The notes beneath the pieces are model-generated. The model was given only the letters and a program-made list of their open reading frames with translations. It did not search any database and had not been told where the DNA came from. Shown here one piece after another: positions 35,601 to 47,424 of a stretch of DNA of 64,000 nt. The position numbers and the translations under genes were made by a program. Origin of the DNA: Clytia hemisphaerica (taxonomy: Eukaryota; Cnidaria; Hydrozoa; Leptothecata; Clytiidae); the NCBI GenBank assembly GCA_902728285.1, contig CACVBU010000017.1:1275716-1339715 (forward strand), in the 5' to 3' direction. Within the stretch, counting starts at the first letter, position 1; every line of letters starts with the position of its first letter.

Positions 35601-36932
35601 CACCTTGGCGTTCCAGATACGGTCACTGGACATCTAACTGTAGTATATAGTATGTCTTTACTCAATGATTTTACAGACAGAACCGGTCAACCAGTATGGT
35701 CGAGTTCGAAAACCTTCAAACGTTCAATCACCAAAGAAAAAAACAACGACAAAGAAATATGGTATTGAGAGGATCGATCAAAGTTCATTTCCAACGTTAG
35801 AAGCTGCACTGAACTCACAACAAAATCCAGCATCGCCCAGTCATAACAATCCAACAGAACCTAAAGGCGGAATATCATACAGTCAAATGGCATCAAAACC
35901 ACAAGATCAACCACGCCCACAAGCACCAACACTAGCGACCGCCACAGGATCTCGAAAAGCAGCAAACAAACATTTAACCACAAAGTCACCGGCTCCAAAG
36001 ATCGCATCTGAGGGTAAGAATTCCTTCGTCTTGTTATTGGTGTTTCTTTTACAAAATTTGTGCGGAAATCTTTCACACCACTCAAATTGCAATGAAGTAT
36101 ATCTTCTTGGTTTAAACCAAGTTATCTATCAAGCATTAGTTTATGACAACCGTTTATTTCAGGGATGAGCTGGAGTTTTTACAAGATACTTCATTAATTG
36201 GTCATTTTTTAAAGTGATAGAGATGACGCGTTCTTTAGAAAAAGTAATAAGATTCTTTTATTACATCTTAACGACCAACCAAATCAAATAAGAGCTTGTA
36301 AAAACTCCAGCTTGTCCCTTATTTCAAGGATACTTGTAGCTCCAGTCGACACTCTCTAATTCGACGTTTTTTTATTCGATACGCTCAATTATTCAATAAT
36401 ATTGAAAGTCACCGTCAACAAGAAACTCTCATAAACGACGCTCTATTAATCCATACGTTCCCTTCTTCGATGAAAATCCTTTTCCCCCTTGAAAATTGAA
36501 TTGGAGAGTTTCGACTGTACAAACTTCAGCAGCTTTGAATTTGAAAACCTTATATCTTTAGAGCACCATCAACCACCAACAACAGGCCAGGAATATCAAG
36601 GAGAAATAAGACGTAGTCTTAAAAAGAAGATGAAACACCAAGAAGAAAATCATGAATATAATTCGTCTTTCTCATACGAAGAATTAGCTGCACGTGTCAA
36701 AGATTGTAAGCTTCAAATAATACAGGCTACTAACGAGTCGACCAATGATCAGCCTATTAAAACCATCCCTGTGGTGGAGCTCGAAAAACAACTGAAACAA
36801 CCCATTGAAGAAGAGAACGACTCTTCCCCACAGGTAAACAGCCAACGACGCCCCTTTGAGATGGATAAAAGCTCTCGTTCTGACTTCATGACGCGCGTGT
36901 ATTCCTATTTACACGATAGATATTTGAAATAG
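32686..36932 (+). CDS. RG-box, low-complexity 972-residue protein, unnamed
   Basis: Five exons keep frame: 32686-34126, 34423-34805, 35023-35409, 35677-36013 and 36562-36932; total 2919 nt. Donors are GTATGT, GTAACC, GTAAGT and GTAAGA; acceptors CATACAG, TTCAATAG, TTTTACAG and TATCTTTAG. A TGA lies in frame just before the ATG. In order: an RGRGRGRGRG box at about residues 13-27; a Pro/Thr/Glu-rich stretch; a KKKNKKKKGKK basic cluster near 185; four (F/FH)W(V/T)K motifs (RFKWTK, DFHWVK, QFHWTK, KFHWVK) at about 221-325; a DGDIRITKNGELHIG segment at the end of exon 1; six to seven TDKESY heptads at about 535-575 followed by an acidic DDDEE run; a Lys/Glu coiled-coil-like run in exon 3; IDQSSFPTLEAAL near 770; and SYEELAARVKDCK in the last exon. 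AATAAA at 36979-36984 marks the 3' end. The composition suggests an RNA- or ribonucleoprotein-associated disordered scaffold; that is inference. I do not recognise an ortholog. Confidence 0.8.
34580..34722 (+). repeat. 21-bp coding tandem repeat (TDKESYx)
   Basis: Within exon 2 of the RG-rich gene. Units of ACCGATAAAGAAAGTTACAC type encode variants of TDKESYT, TDKDSYA, TDKESFA, TDKETYG and ADREGYA. The last units drift and run into an acidic stretch. Confidence 0.85.
36162..36318. mobile_element. hAT-like MITE, GGGATGAGCTGGAG ends, intron 4
   Basis: Termini GGGATGAGCTGGAGTTTTTA and the inverse TAAAAACTCCAGCTTGTCCC; target duplication TTATTTCA at 36154-36161 and 36319-36326 (8 bp). The same termini and duplication length bound the 2.65-kb element at 59243-61890. 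An 8-bp duplication fits the hAT superfamily; that assignment is inference. Confidence 0.85.
36342..36520. mobile_element. CTCTCTAATTCG-family MITE, intron 4
   Basis: Left CAGTCGACACTCTCTAATTC and right GAATTGGAGAGTTTCGACTG are inverted. It sits 15 bp after the target duplication of the previous MITE, and its right end is only 41 bp before the last exon of the RG-rich gene. Confidence 0.8.
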
Positions 36933-36978
36933 TGAAACTATTAGATAAATAAGTTTTAAGCTTTGTAATATTGATAAT

Positions 36979-36984
36979 AATAAA
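36979..36984 (+). terminator. Polyadenylation signal of the RG-rich gene
   Basis: AATAAA 47 bp after the TAG stop of the 972-residue protein. Canonical hexamer in the expected place. Confidence 0.6.
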
Positions 36985-37629
36985 GTTTAGAAGATAGGTG
37001 GAATATTGAAACAAAATGATTATTCGAAATTTTTTCTCACATTCGGAAGTTTGGGTTACATGGACCCAATACAATGCATTTACAAGGAGATCAAAACTTG
37101 ACAATTTAATAGTCTTGGCTCGACATCAACATCCCATTTTACATATCAACAAAAAATGTCACAAACCCTGATAATAAACATGAATAAACCTAATTGGAAA
37201 TTCGAAAGACTGTCTCACATACACCAACAAACTCTTGCACCATAATTCCTTGTGTGTAAGGGACTAAGCTCGAGTCTTCAAGGGTTTAATGTGTCATTAC
37301 ATTACCGTATTCACCATTAGAATGATTTTCATATTATTTGCCCCATGTAATCTAGAACCCAATCTCCTTTGCATCATTTAGTAACACATATCAACCCTGA
37401 AAGCGTGGGGGAATGGGTTCGAGCTTTTACCAAAAATGATAGAAATCGAATTTTTTTACACATAGAAATAAATAGAATCACAAAGTACTCAAGAAATTTC
37501 TAGATTTTTCTATATAACGGACACATTTGAATTTTTACGTTGATTTTTTCTGGCAATCTCTAACCCAGTCTCCCCGTGCTTTGAAAGTTGAAGTTGAAGC
37601 GTTAATGTGTTGGATACTCTTATAAATAG
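36985..37629. other. Intergenic between two plus-strand genes
   Basis: AT-rich, without exon or repeat seen. It presumably holds the promoter of the small gene that starts at 37630. Confidence 0.4.
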
Positions 37630-38793
37630 ATGACAAAGAAGACTGAAGAAGGGGAAGATGCAAAAGAAAGCGATGAAGGATTTCATGACATCGATGAAAA
37701 AGATGATGAGAAGTTGAACAACGAAAGATTGGCAGACAGTATTTTAAGATTTTGTTTCGATGCAGAAGTTGTTAAAGACATTGAGATCAAAAATGAAAAG
37801 GTAAACATTTTCACTAATTTACTGACCGTTATATATTCCTCTTAGCGGAGGGGAATGTTCAAAAGTTCTTCATGTTGAAGCTAAATAAAAGTTACGAATT
37901 TACGAAAGCTTAATTATTCCAGGAGCTGGTGACATAAGTTTACCCACCGAACAGGAAAACCTCCTTGTGCAAATAGAGCTAATTAACAATTTGAGTAAGC
38001 AGGGCGAAAATTATGGCGCGTTCAAGCTAAATCATGACGCTTGCAAACTCAATCTGATGTCTGCTTAAACAGCAGCCAATAAAAATACACTTTTAAATCT
38101 GTCTTTAGATGAAAGAAACCAAAGAAGTTGACTTGTACAAAAAACGAATACATGGCGATGTATTATACCACTTGGCGTCAAGTATCAAGGTATGTATATC
38201 ACATCCGTGAACTGTGTAGAGATCTTTACTTTCGTGTTTCGTGATATCGTGTAGGTAGCATGTGTAAAAATAATAACAAAACTTAGTGTGCCTTTCTTTA
38301 AAGCTACTACATTGGGAAATCGAAGTTTAGACAGGAGGGGCGCAAATTTGCGTAGGAGAGCAGACTTTTATGACACTGTAATTATCTATTCACAAGGTAA
38401 AAAGATAATTAGCATGTTATAAAAATCTGCTCTCCTACATAAATTTGTTTGCAGAGATTTAAAATCACCATAAAACTTTTAAAATCAACTGCAGGTCCTT
38501 TCTGATGGTTCAATGACCAAAAAGGAACCTATCTATGTGCCATGTGTTCTTTTATCTTCCAGACATCGTCCGATTATATTTCAAACACTTTGGAGAGAAG
38601 ATATCCTTTATGGAAAACACATTGGTAAGGAAAGAAAACTGAACAGCTCTTTGTGTTTTATTCTAATTGTGCTTTTGGAAACCTGGTCGAATTTTTTAAA
38701 TTTACCATCAATTTTGGTCAGTTTTTGCTAACCCCTCTTTTTTCGGTGACAGGGAAATTCTGCATTTCATTTTGGAACAAAGCGGAACCGTAG
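37630..38793 (+). CDS. Small acidic/basic protein, about 140 residues, unnamed
   Basis: Exons 37630-37800, 38109-38189, 38495-38624 and 38753-38793 keep frame and total 423 nt. Donors GTAAAC, GTATGT, GTAAGG; acceptors CTGTCTTTAG, CAACTGCAG, GGTGACAG. A TAG stands directly before the ATG, so either this is the start or the exon begins at that AG. The protein begins acidic (MTKKTEEGEDAKESDEGFHD), continues with KETKEVDLYKKRIHGDVLYH, and ends with EPIYVPCVLLSSRHRPIIFQ plus TLWREDILYGKHIGKFCISF. The last exon is short. A different frame of the same exon stays open much longer, and another exon-like segment (GTGTTTAG, then GACACCAGACAG near 39030) offers an alternative end. No domain recognised. 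Confidence 0.55.
38342..38447. repeat. Hairpin in intron 2 of the small gene
   Basis: GTAGGAGAGCAGACTTTTAT and ATAAAAATCTGCTCTCCTAC are inverted around about 46 bp, with outer arms CAAATTTG / ATAAATTTG. Likely a short MITE of about 100 bp. Confidence 0.75.
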
Positions 38794-39924
38794 TAACGCA
38801 CGAACACATGGCCTTAAATTAGATATTCTACTAGGTGACGAAATTTACAAACTTACCTTCAATCTTAAGTTAACCAGATTATCCACCCAAAATCAACTAT
38901 GTCATATCAATTATCAAAATCAACTATGTCATATCAATTATCAAAAGCAACTTTGAGATCAAGCAAGACTTTGTTTTGGATTTACCCGGTTTTACAGTTT
39001 TAGGTTAAACAATCTTATATGTGTTTAGGACACCAGACAGAAAAGACGACCAACGATTTTGGAACAAATGGACAATAGCTGACGAATTAGACTTTAGTGA
39101 GTTGTTTTTATATGAATAGTCTTGAAACTCTCAATTTCTTGAATAATGTAAGGGGGTATTAGCAAAGCTAAAAGGCAATAAAAATTGCAATCTTTTGTTC
39201 TTGTGAAAGTGGAAACAAAGAGATTGCCAGCGCCGTACTTCGATTTGTTATTTGTCATTATTTCTTAGCATTTCCAGTTTTTGACTGTCGTCAGATGATG
39301 AAGCCATTACACCGTTGCAAAGTATGTCGTCTGTAAGCCGAACAGACGTTAGATTACCGAGATCAAATGCTAGACTGATTTTATAATCTTTATATTATTT
39401 ATTTTATTTCAATTTTTCCTATTTTTCTAGCTAGACTTAGAATATTTTGAAATTTTTCTCTAATTCAAAGTTGGGCAATATGGAATTTAGCCCGATAGAA
39501 ACAAGTTTTCATTTCATTTGAAAATTTTGTATACTTTGTATCTAGAGTTCAGAAAAATGTTGCAGTACATTTGCTCGGTTTGAAGCTATTGCATGGTGTA
39601 GATCTTTTTTTGATTTGGAAGACTTGCCAAAAATCATTATTTTTTGGCCTTAAAATTTTGCCTGGAAACGCAGAAAAGCGCAAATTATAGTACGCTAAAA
39701 CTGCACTTTGTGTGTTCCAAGAAGGGCGCAAAGCATAAAGATATAGGTTATATAAAAATTGTTGTGTAAGCGGGAAAAATCGCATTTAAAAAAGGAATAA
39801 AAACCACCTTAAGTTGTCCTCAAACCTCGGGACGCGTTATTGAAACAGATCAAATAATAACTTTAAGAATCTCAAAAATGCGTAAAAATCCTAAACAAAA
39901 GACTCTGACTTCTTTCAATTCATA
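38794..39924. other. Downstream of small gene, no confirmed exon
   Basis: Contains a tandem AAAATCAACTATGTCATATC duplication at about 38900-38945 and an exon-like stretch 39030-39095. AT-rich otherwise; the minus frame 39549-39785 is unsupported. Confidence 0.35.
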
Positions 39925-40063
39925 ATATGCACCATTGCAATGTCTTCCGACGTTACATCACGGACCCAACAGCTGATTGGTGACAAGTCAGTATTGACTG
40001 ATTTTACGTCACTTGCAACCAATCCGCTGTTGGGTCTTCAGAAGACATTGTAGTGGTGCATAT
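39925..40063. mobile_element. 139-bp fold-back MITE
   Basis: ATATGCACCATTGCAATGTC and GACATTGTAGTGGTGCATAT are inverted; inner arms GACCCAACAGCTGATTGG / CCAATCCGCTGTTGGGTC. Almost the whole element is a hairpin. Confidence 0.85.
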
Positions 40064-40343
40064 CATGAATAGCTCAGAAGATCGATCGATCGATTGTTAT
40101 AAATTAACAGTCAAATGAATCAACTTACTGAATACTGAATTCCTGAAGCACTTCGTTGAAATCATCCCACATATTGATGGTAGAAGTTCCATCTAATTGC
40201 AGTTTGTTTGACAAAAGGTCCATCTTATTGCTGTACCACATGGCATGTATTTTCTTGTTTTTATTATAATGTTATTAGTAGTTAATTTCTAAAGGGAAAA
40301 TATTTTATTTCACTTTCTTTGTATGATAATTAGCAGTAATTAG

Positions 40344-40582
40344 ACGTTCGAAAATGTTTTGGAGTGAAAAAAATTACATGGAATCATGATAATAAGACAA
40401 GTCGCAGAAAGGCTCTCTCTCATGTATTGGAGGAAAATCAAGGAATAGTTTCGCACCATTTCTATGTTTTGAGCAGAACACAGGGTCATTCTGTCAAAGT
40501 TTTTCAAGTGCTTCAGGAATTTGAATCAGGAAAAATGAGGGATAATTTGCTTGAGATATCGTTCAGAATATCAATTTGTTAA
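40344..40582 (+). CDS. Possible terminal exon upstream of poly(A) signals
   Basis: After an AG at 40342-40343 the frame is open to TAA at 40582, encoding KKITWNHDNKTSRRKALSHV, LEENQGIVSHHFYVLSRTQG and HSVKVFQVLQEFESGKMRDN in succession. Composition is protein-like, and AATAAAG hexamers follow within about 35 bp (TAAAATAAAGAATAAAG). There is no ATG near the beginning, so it would be a last exon, perhaps of the small gene starting at 37630 or a separate transcript. Unrecognised. Confidence 0.3.
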
Positions 40583-40625
40583 ACAAAACCATTAGATAAC
40601 GTATTATTTATTAAAATAAAGAATA

Positions 40626-41332
40626 AAGTAAAAACCAAAAAATATATATATAAGGAAATGCAGAATACCTTTTATTACTCATTCTTAAATCGAATTTATA
40701 CCCTCAAGGAAGTTGGACTTAAAACTTAAGGATGACATTCAATTAATTCGAGGAAAATATTGAACACGACTATCAATCTAATGGGATGCTCTACATAGTT
40801 CGCAAAGGGTGTGTTGAATCAACACATTAGAAGAGGGGTTCACGTATTATAGAAATCATTAAAGAAATATTCCTGGAGTTAGACTATAAGTCATGAAAGG
40901 AGTATGGATGGATTCTTTAATACAAATCCCAAGGCGAAATATAAAACCAAAATTGTTATCGGAAGTAAAAAATCTATTAAACGAATTTCTCAATTTCTCA
41001 ATGTTAAAAATAAATTTCTAAAAATAAATATATTGTATGTTTTTCTTGCGCTTTGTTATATACTCATTAATAATGGTAACCTTTTGATTAAAATTGTCTT
41101 TTCAGACAAACACCAACATCTTTCTAATCAACCAACCAAACAATGATCACCGAAACAACATTATCATCAGTGAATTCATAACTTTTCGTTTTAAAAACAA
41201 ACACATTATACATACAGGAAACAAACCAGACAACGATCTATTAATTATTATTCTGATTAACGACCAAAAAGTTATGACGTCACATGCTAATTCAAGGGAT
41301 ATTAACATTAACATTACCCAGACAATACACGT
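40626..41332. other. Convergent intergenic region before STRAP 3' end
   Basis: AT-rich sequence with unsupported plus frames (40904-41146, 41094-41336). Presumably holds the STRAP 3' UTR, read on the minus strand from 41332 leftward. No repeat recognised. Confidence 0.4.
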
Positions 41333-44300
41333 TTAACCTTCAACAGAAATTTCGTTACAATGATTCGTTTTATTGACTTCATTCTTTTGTTCCTCTTCAT
41401 CACTGTTAGCTTTCCATAGTCCGTATGTTTTGCCGACAGTTGTTTGCCATAACCGTAATGTTCCATCTTCTGATCCAGAGGCGTACACTTCACCATCTGG
41501 TGAAAATCGAACGCAATGGACAGGTCCAAAATGAGCATGTGAAGCTTCTACAAAAGAGAAAGAAAACAACAAGGTTACACTTAACCTATACGCTTCAAGG
41601 AGATTGTATCTGTGAGAATGTCACTTGGATTGGACTACTCCCAAATTTTGACTGGTGCTTCCTTTAGGTTTGCTCCTGGGAAATTTAGAACATTATTTTT
41701 ATCAATTGAGGAGAGTTCAGATTGTTTGTACTTACCTTGTTGGGCTCCAGTGTGATAATCATACTTGTACATGAGAAAGTCTTGACCTCCAGCCACAAAA
41801 CAATTTTTCGAAGGATGCAGAGCTACAGAATTGATCTCTGAACCAATCGAATATCTCTTGATTTCTTTCAAGCTGAAAACAGATATGCAAACGTTCCATT
41901 TTAGTCCAGGAAAAATGGCCAAAAACCCACCTTGAACGGGACTTTGTGAACCATTGTTTTTTAGCTTCCTATGTACCTATAGATTACGGTTTGGGATGGT
42001 TTTCAGGCTGAATAGGTGATAAAACCCTAAAATTTGACTTAAAACAGGGTCTTTTGCTCAATCAAGGGTCCCCCCTTTACTAGTCGATTTTTCAAAGTGC
42101 TCAAATGAACAAACTTTTGTGCTAATCTGATAGAGCTCGAAGTGCTGAGCAAAAAAAATGGGGTCATATGTTTAGTTTTGAACATCCGTTGGGGAGCTAG
42201 GGCTCGCCAAAGTCGTCAAAATGGCTGTTTTAGCCCTTTTTCTGCTGACGTCAGCATTTTTCCTTCGAATTTTTAGGCATTTCTGACACTTTCGCTGGAT
42301 AGCCCTGAAAGAGTACTTCCAGAAAATGGTATGGTTTGTTGTGTTACAAATTGTAGATCTCGAGATAATTCCATTTATAGATCTTACAAATCCCATAAAA
42401 AGTGCTGAGTCAGCAAAAAATTGCACTTTTCATATGTTACTTAGACCTCCATTTTGAAAATAAGCTATCATTTTCACTCCTTCAAAAGTCAATTGTATCC
42501 ATTGAGTGGGATTTGACAGTCTTGGCTACTCTAGTTTTGCAGTTTGAGCCTCAAAAAAGATTCTTCAAAGCTATCTGTGACAAACCTTTCAGTGCTAAAG
42601 AAAATGGCTTGATTGCCAGATGCTACACATAGTATTGCTTTGTCTTTTGATAATTGCATTCCATTAAGTGGCTTTTCCAAAGTGATGCAATTTTCTTGTT
42701 TGAGAGTTCGAACATCAAAAATTCTGTAAAAACAGATAAAACGTGTTAGTTAGAATAAATCTTTTCATGGATCGAAGTTACCCTTAAAATTAGCTAGAAA
42801 CCAGAGAGGCAGCTCATGAGGATGGAATAGTGAGGATACTGAATCATTTGTGCTACAGAAGTATCGATTCATGGAACGCCTTGGGAGTTATGGTTGTGAC
42901 AGAACAACCTATAAGACCTATAACAACTGTAAAATTTAACAATAGTTCCATAGAGTTCCATAAAGAAAATATTTTTGGCCACAATGATCATTGAAACTAT
43001 TGTCAGGGGCTGCTTAAAAAGGCCTCAATATTCAGAATTTCTTACCCATTCCTAGGAGGAATATTTCATAAAAAAGCTATAATAAACAATGTATGATTTG
43101 GATTTGACAAATACAAATACATGTACAGATAGGACACTGATAACTTAAAAACATCCAAAACGCTTACCTAATAATCTTTTCATCTGCACCTGCCACTATA
43201 CTGTTATCATTATTGTACCATAAACATGCTTTTGGATTGGCTGTCAGACCTTCAATAATTTCGCCTTCTAAAATAGGAAATTAAGATTTTAAAACTCTGA
43301 GCTGCAAAATTAAAAAATGTTGTCCCATTAATTTCCTAATAACATAATAAATTAAACAACAATCATTCTAGAAAAAAGTTAACATTTTTTGATGTAAATT
43401 CCAAGAAGTAATCAATCTTTTATTTGGTGCTTAAAATATATTAAGGAAGTTATAGTACCACCATCACAAACCTTTATCAGTGTTTTGTATATCAAAAATT
43501 CTCATTTTCTTTTCATTACTACCAGTTAACAAAAGATTCCCATCCTGGAAAAAGAAAAAGATCTACATTAAAGATATTTTCAAACAAATACAATATTTGA
43601 TTGGAATGAATGTAAACACGAAATTGAAAGAAATCAACAAAAGTTATCATGCACGAATAGGTAATGGTGTAATACATTAGATTGAGAGATCTATAATCTT
43701 ACCTGAGAGAAATCAACAGTTTTAGCAATATGCTTATGTGTAAATGAAGCACTTTCTTTCCCTGCAACAGCATCCCATAATTTCCTAAAATAAGGTAAAA
43801 ATTAAACAAGAAAACTTATAAGAAATTATTATTGAACTCTATTTTCAAACGGTAATTTTGTAGGAGAAATCATATGGTTCTGATGTAATAATGAGAATAT
43901 CAAAGGAGAAAATAGAAATTTTCACATCTCCAAAGGACAAGTTGTAATGTGATTGTAGCCTCACGGGACAGTTCCTTCATACGCTAAAATTTCTTAAGAA
44001 CTTTAGACCTCGAAGCCTTCTGATTTTTTATTTATCCTTTTATGTTTTGCAAATAATCTTTGAATTACCCTTTGAATTACCTTTGAATTAATTGTAAAGT
44101 AGCATTGGCTTTTATTAGCCTTTGTTGCTACCTTTTCATCAACATGAAATAAACTATTAAATACATACCCAAGAAACAACAACAAAACCAATCAGATTTG
44201 AGTAATTTAGCATGACGTATAATTTTAGTCATTAGATTAATCACACATTCATTTCGAAGTACAATTAACAACATATCAGGAGTAACAATTAGAAAATTGT

Positions 44301-46445
44301 AATTTCCCAAGTCCATAGGAAGATGATACAAATGATTCATTGTTGATTGAAGGAATTACTTAATGTGTGATTCCGGTGGTTATCATCACCTATGATCAAC
44401 TAGACACCTAAAGGTGCTCGAAACTTTGATGTTTGTGTAGGAATGTCTTTTTTATAAACTTTTTAAAAATAAGCCTACATCAACATTGTATTGGCTTATT
44501 TTCTAGAAACTGTTTATGATGAACCATTGGAGATTATGATTTAAAGGATTAATTGTATTCCTTATTTATAATCCTTTTCAACCAAGATGTGTGTAATTAT
44601 TCTAAAGAAGAGTGTTTTAAGAGGAAAAAAGGGTTTTAATAAGTTACTAATATAATAAGATTTACACTGAGAAATCAGCAGCAGCTGTAGCAGCAAGTGT
44701 GGCATCTTTGTTCAAAGTAGCACCCCATACAGCACCCTTGTGTCCTTCAAATGTTCCAATCCAATCCCCTGTTTCACCATGTCTAAGCATTGGTTTTCCA
44801 TCTGAAATTTAAAATTAGAAATCTTATTCATATACTATTAAGTTAATAATTATTATTAATACTATTATTTTTCATCTTGAACTTGGTTCAGGTAACTCTC
44901 ATACTTGCTGTTGCAAATACATTTTGAAGTCTACTTCTAGTTTCTATTCCGAAAACAAAACTTTTTTTAGTTCTGAAAATGGAACTTTTTTATAGCTTTG
45001 GAATGTTTGCCACGTTTTGTTTCAATTTTAGGTAATTTCAATTTAATTGAACTTTTGGGAAAGAAAGATGCCTTTTTTTCACATACTGTAACCAAAAACA
45101 GCACCTTAAAATTCAATTTTTCTGACCATGAAAACATCTTGAAAAAAACCGTTTCATTTGTCTTTGCTACGGTTTTTTGAAGATCATTAAGACCATGGCC
45201 AGCGGATTGCTAAAGTTTCAAAAATAAAGAAAAAATTCAAAATGTCTGTAACCAACTTTTTGATATGTTTCTTACTCAATTCAAGGGGGCTGATTCCGAA
45301 TTTGAATTTTACCAAGCTTGAAAACCCGCAGTTTATGATTTTTGGGGGGTCTTCAAAAGCATAAAAGACCTATACCATGTGATTGGTCTAATGTCAACAT
45401 CCCTCTTCTAATTATGACACCATTTTTTATAGATAGGAATATTATGAAGGTCAGAATCACTGATAGTGATAGAGATTTTTCTCTGATTGCTAAGCAAAGA
45501 AAATCAGTTTCAATCAGTGATTCGGACATTCCTATTATTCCCATCTCCAAAGTAGGGTGTTGAAATTAGAAGAAAGAAGTTGATATTAGACCAACTAACG
45601 GTAGGAAAGCTAAAGAAACTCACTGACTTAATTTTGAAGTTTGAAAATCTCCACAATTGACGAACAACCATTTTTGGCCGATTATGGCTCTTCTCTTTAA
45701 TCTTTTATTGGCAGTATAGACCAAAACACCTATATCAAGATTACGAGGTTTGGAGTGCAGGCCGATTTTACTTTCATTTTTAGTGGTTTCACTTTCGATT
45801 TCAAGCCAACATCTTAGCAACCAGGTGCTCGCCCATAGATACAGGGGTTTGTGCAAAAAACCAAACATAGGAAGTTTTCCAAATCCCCTATTTCGATTGA
45901 AACAATAAAAAATGAAGCTTTTCCATGCTTCACTTTTTTGCACTAATTCTTCTTTAAAGTTCTTCTTTTTTATTCAATGATTTTTTACGGCACTTTGTTG
46001 ATAATCTAACTCTTGCGTCAAATTCCCTCTTTCTTCAGTAAATTGAAGATGAGAAAAAACCTAAGCCAGACCTAACGGATTGAAACAAATATATTAAGGG
46101 TGGGATTTTACAGCCCCACCCGTCGTGCAAGGCAGTGAGAGGCCCCGCGCGGGTGCCAAAAAGAAGGGCTGTGTGAAATGCTACCGTTATCCGGTAGCAG
46201 AAAACACCTGGAAATATGCCTGCTACAGTAAAAGAACAGGAGACAAGAACAACAAAGAAAAAGAGGACCACCCCCGCCCACAACAAAAAAGCAAACCATT
46301 TTTATAGAGCTCAAACCATTTTACCTTTACATCCACTGATGAGAAAATATGCCTCATCATTTTCTGAATCTGAAAATGCCAAGTCTACAACTGGCCTGGT
46401 GTGTCCAGGACAAGTCAGAGGAATCTGCTTTGAAGTCATCTTCAT
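41333..46445 (-). CDS. STRAP: STRAP, WD40 receptor-associated protein
   Basis: Serine-threonine kinase receptor-associated protein: a WD40 beta-propeller known from other animals as an inhibitor of TGF-beta receptor signalling and a component of the SMN complex. Eight exons keep frame: 46445-46325, 44801-44666, 43784-43703, 43544-43472, 43267-43168, 42723-42586, 41872-41736 and 41547-41333; 1002 nt, 333 residues (human protein 350). It starts [20 protein letters not shown], with a second Met two codons in. Exon 2 carries [20 protein letters not shown], exon 3 [20 protein letters not shown], exon 5 [20 protein letters not shown], exon 7 [20 protein letters not shown], exon 8 [20 protein letters not shown] then [19 protein letters not shown]. 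Introns are 0.2-1.5 kb; intron 1 is longest and contains a GC-richer block at 46095-46310. No frame break seen, so probably functional. Confidence 0.95.
46095..46310. other. GC-richer block in STRAP intron 1
   Basis: Clearly higher in GC than its surroundings (GCCCCACCCGTCGTGC, GGCCCCGCGCGGGTGCC). It encodes in one plus-strand frame a Lys/Cys-rich peptide ([20 protein letters not shown]). It ends in AAACCATTTTTATAGAGCTC next to AAACCATTTTACC, a short direct repeat that could be a target duplication. It may be an inserted piece of a mobile element or retrocopy. Not identified. Confidence 0.4.
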
Positions 46446-47424
46446 TGTTGGGTTGTGGTTGGTTGTGGTCGGCTTGCTGGTGCGGATGTGATGTGCGTGT
46501 TGGTTGAAGAAAAATCGAAAACACAATGTTGTAGAACTCCGTGTAAAAGAAAACACGAATTTGTTTCAGCTCTTCTCCTTAGTGTAGAAAAATAATAAAG
46601 AAAATAACAGTCCTGGAAGAAAATTGAACTTTCAATTAATTATTTGAATCACAGAAAAACTGTTATTGTACCACTTTTGTTGAAGTTTTATGTCAAACCA
46701 CCATTTTCTATGAATATTGGGTCTATATAATTCTTTATAATTAATCATCCGCGGAAGAGTGTAAGTTGGGCTGCTCTTCTCGGAATTTCATATAAACATT
46801 CGATTCCAGTTTTCGAAAGAAAACGAAAGACACTCACAAACACAAGAAATCACCACGAACAGCGAAGATGGCTTCTTTCCTCAGGACAAGACTTACTCTT
46901 TTTGATTCAATCTTAATGTAACGAACGTTTGTTATGACTTAACTTTCCTTACATCAGTGACGATTTGGAGCAATTAAAAGTCACGTCGTCGGAAGGAAGG
47001 AACGCGCGCTTACGATAATAATTATTAGTAATTGTTTTCTTTGTTTGATTTTTGTTTGATCTATATCCATACCTCTAAAGTTGCAGTGGATTTTTTTGTA
47101 ATGTCAGCTTATTTACCCTCTCTATTTTTACAATAGGTAGCATGCTGCATTAATTTCAGTATCAAATTAAGTGCTTATGTCAAATTATTGTAAAACAACA
47201 CTGTTTCAGATTCAATCTGATTTTTTTCCACTGACTTGATTATGTGGATTATGTTTCATAATTATTGTGACCAACTGCTAATCATGTTAATGTTTTATGA
47301 AAAAGTGGGATGGAAGAGATATAATATGAATATTATCAGTGTCAAAAATCATCACCCGTCACACAAAAAATCCCCAATCCCCTGTGGGCCACTCAAGAAA
47401 AAAATTTTTTTTTCAGGAAGTTTG
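46446..47424. other. STRAP upstream region; possible divergent start
   Basis: Contains the STRAP 5' UTR/promoter. At 46868 an ATG in good context (GCGAAGATGGCT) opens 17 codons (MASFLRTRLTLFDSILM) before a stop, with a possible donor AATGTAACG inside the frame. This might be the first exon of a divergently transcribed gene, with a mitochondrial-type leader; no second exon was found. Confidence 0.25.

Noticed and set aside
42172-42632. Coding frames in the STRAP intron before exon 7
   Set aside because: Frames lie between well-defined STRAP exons 6 and 7, have no homology and include a GCTGACGTCAGC motif seen in fold-back elements.
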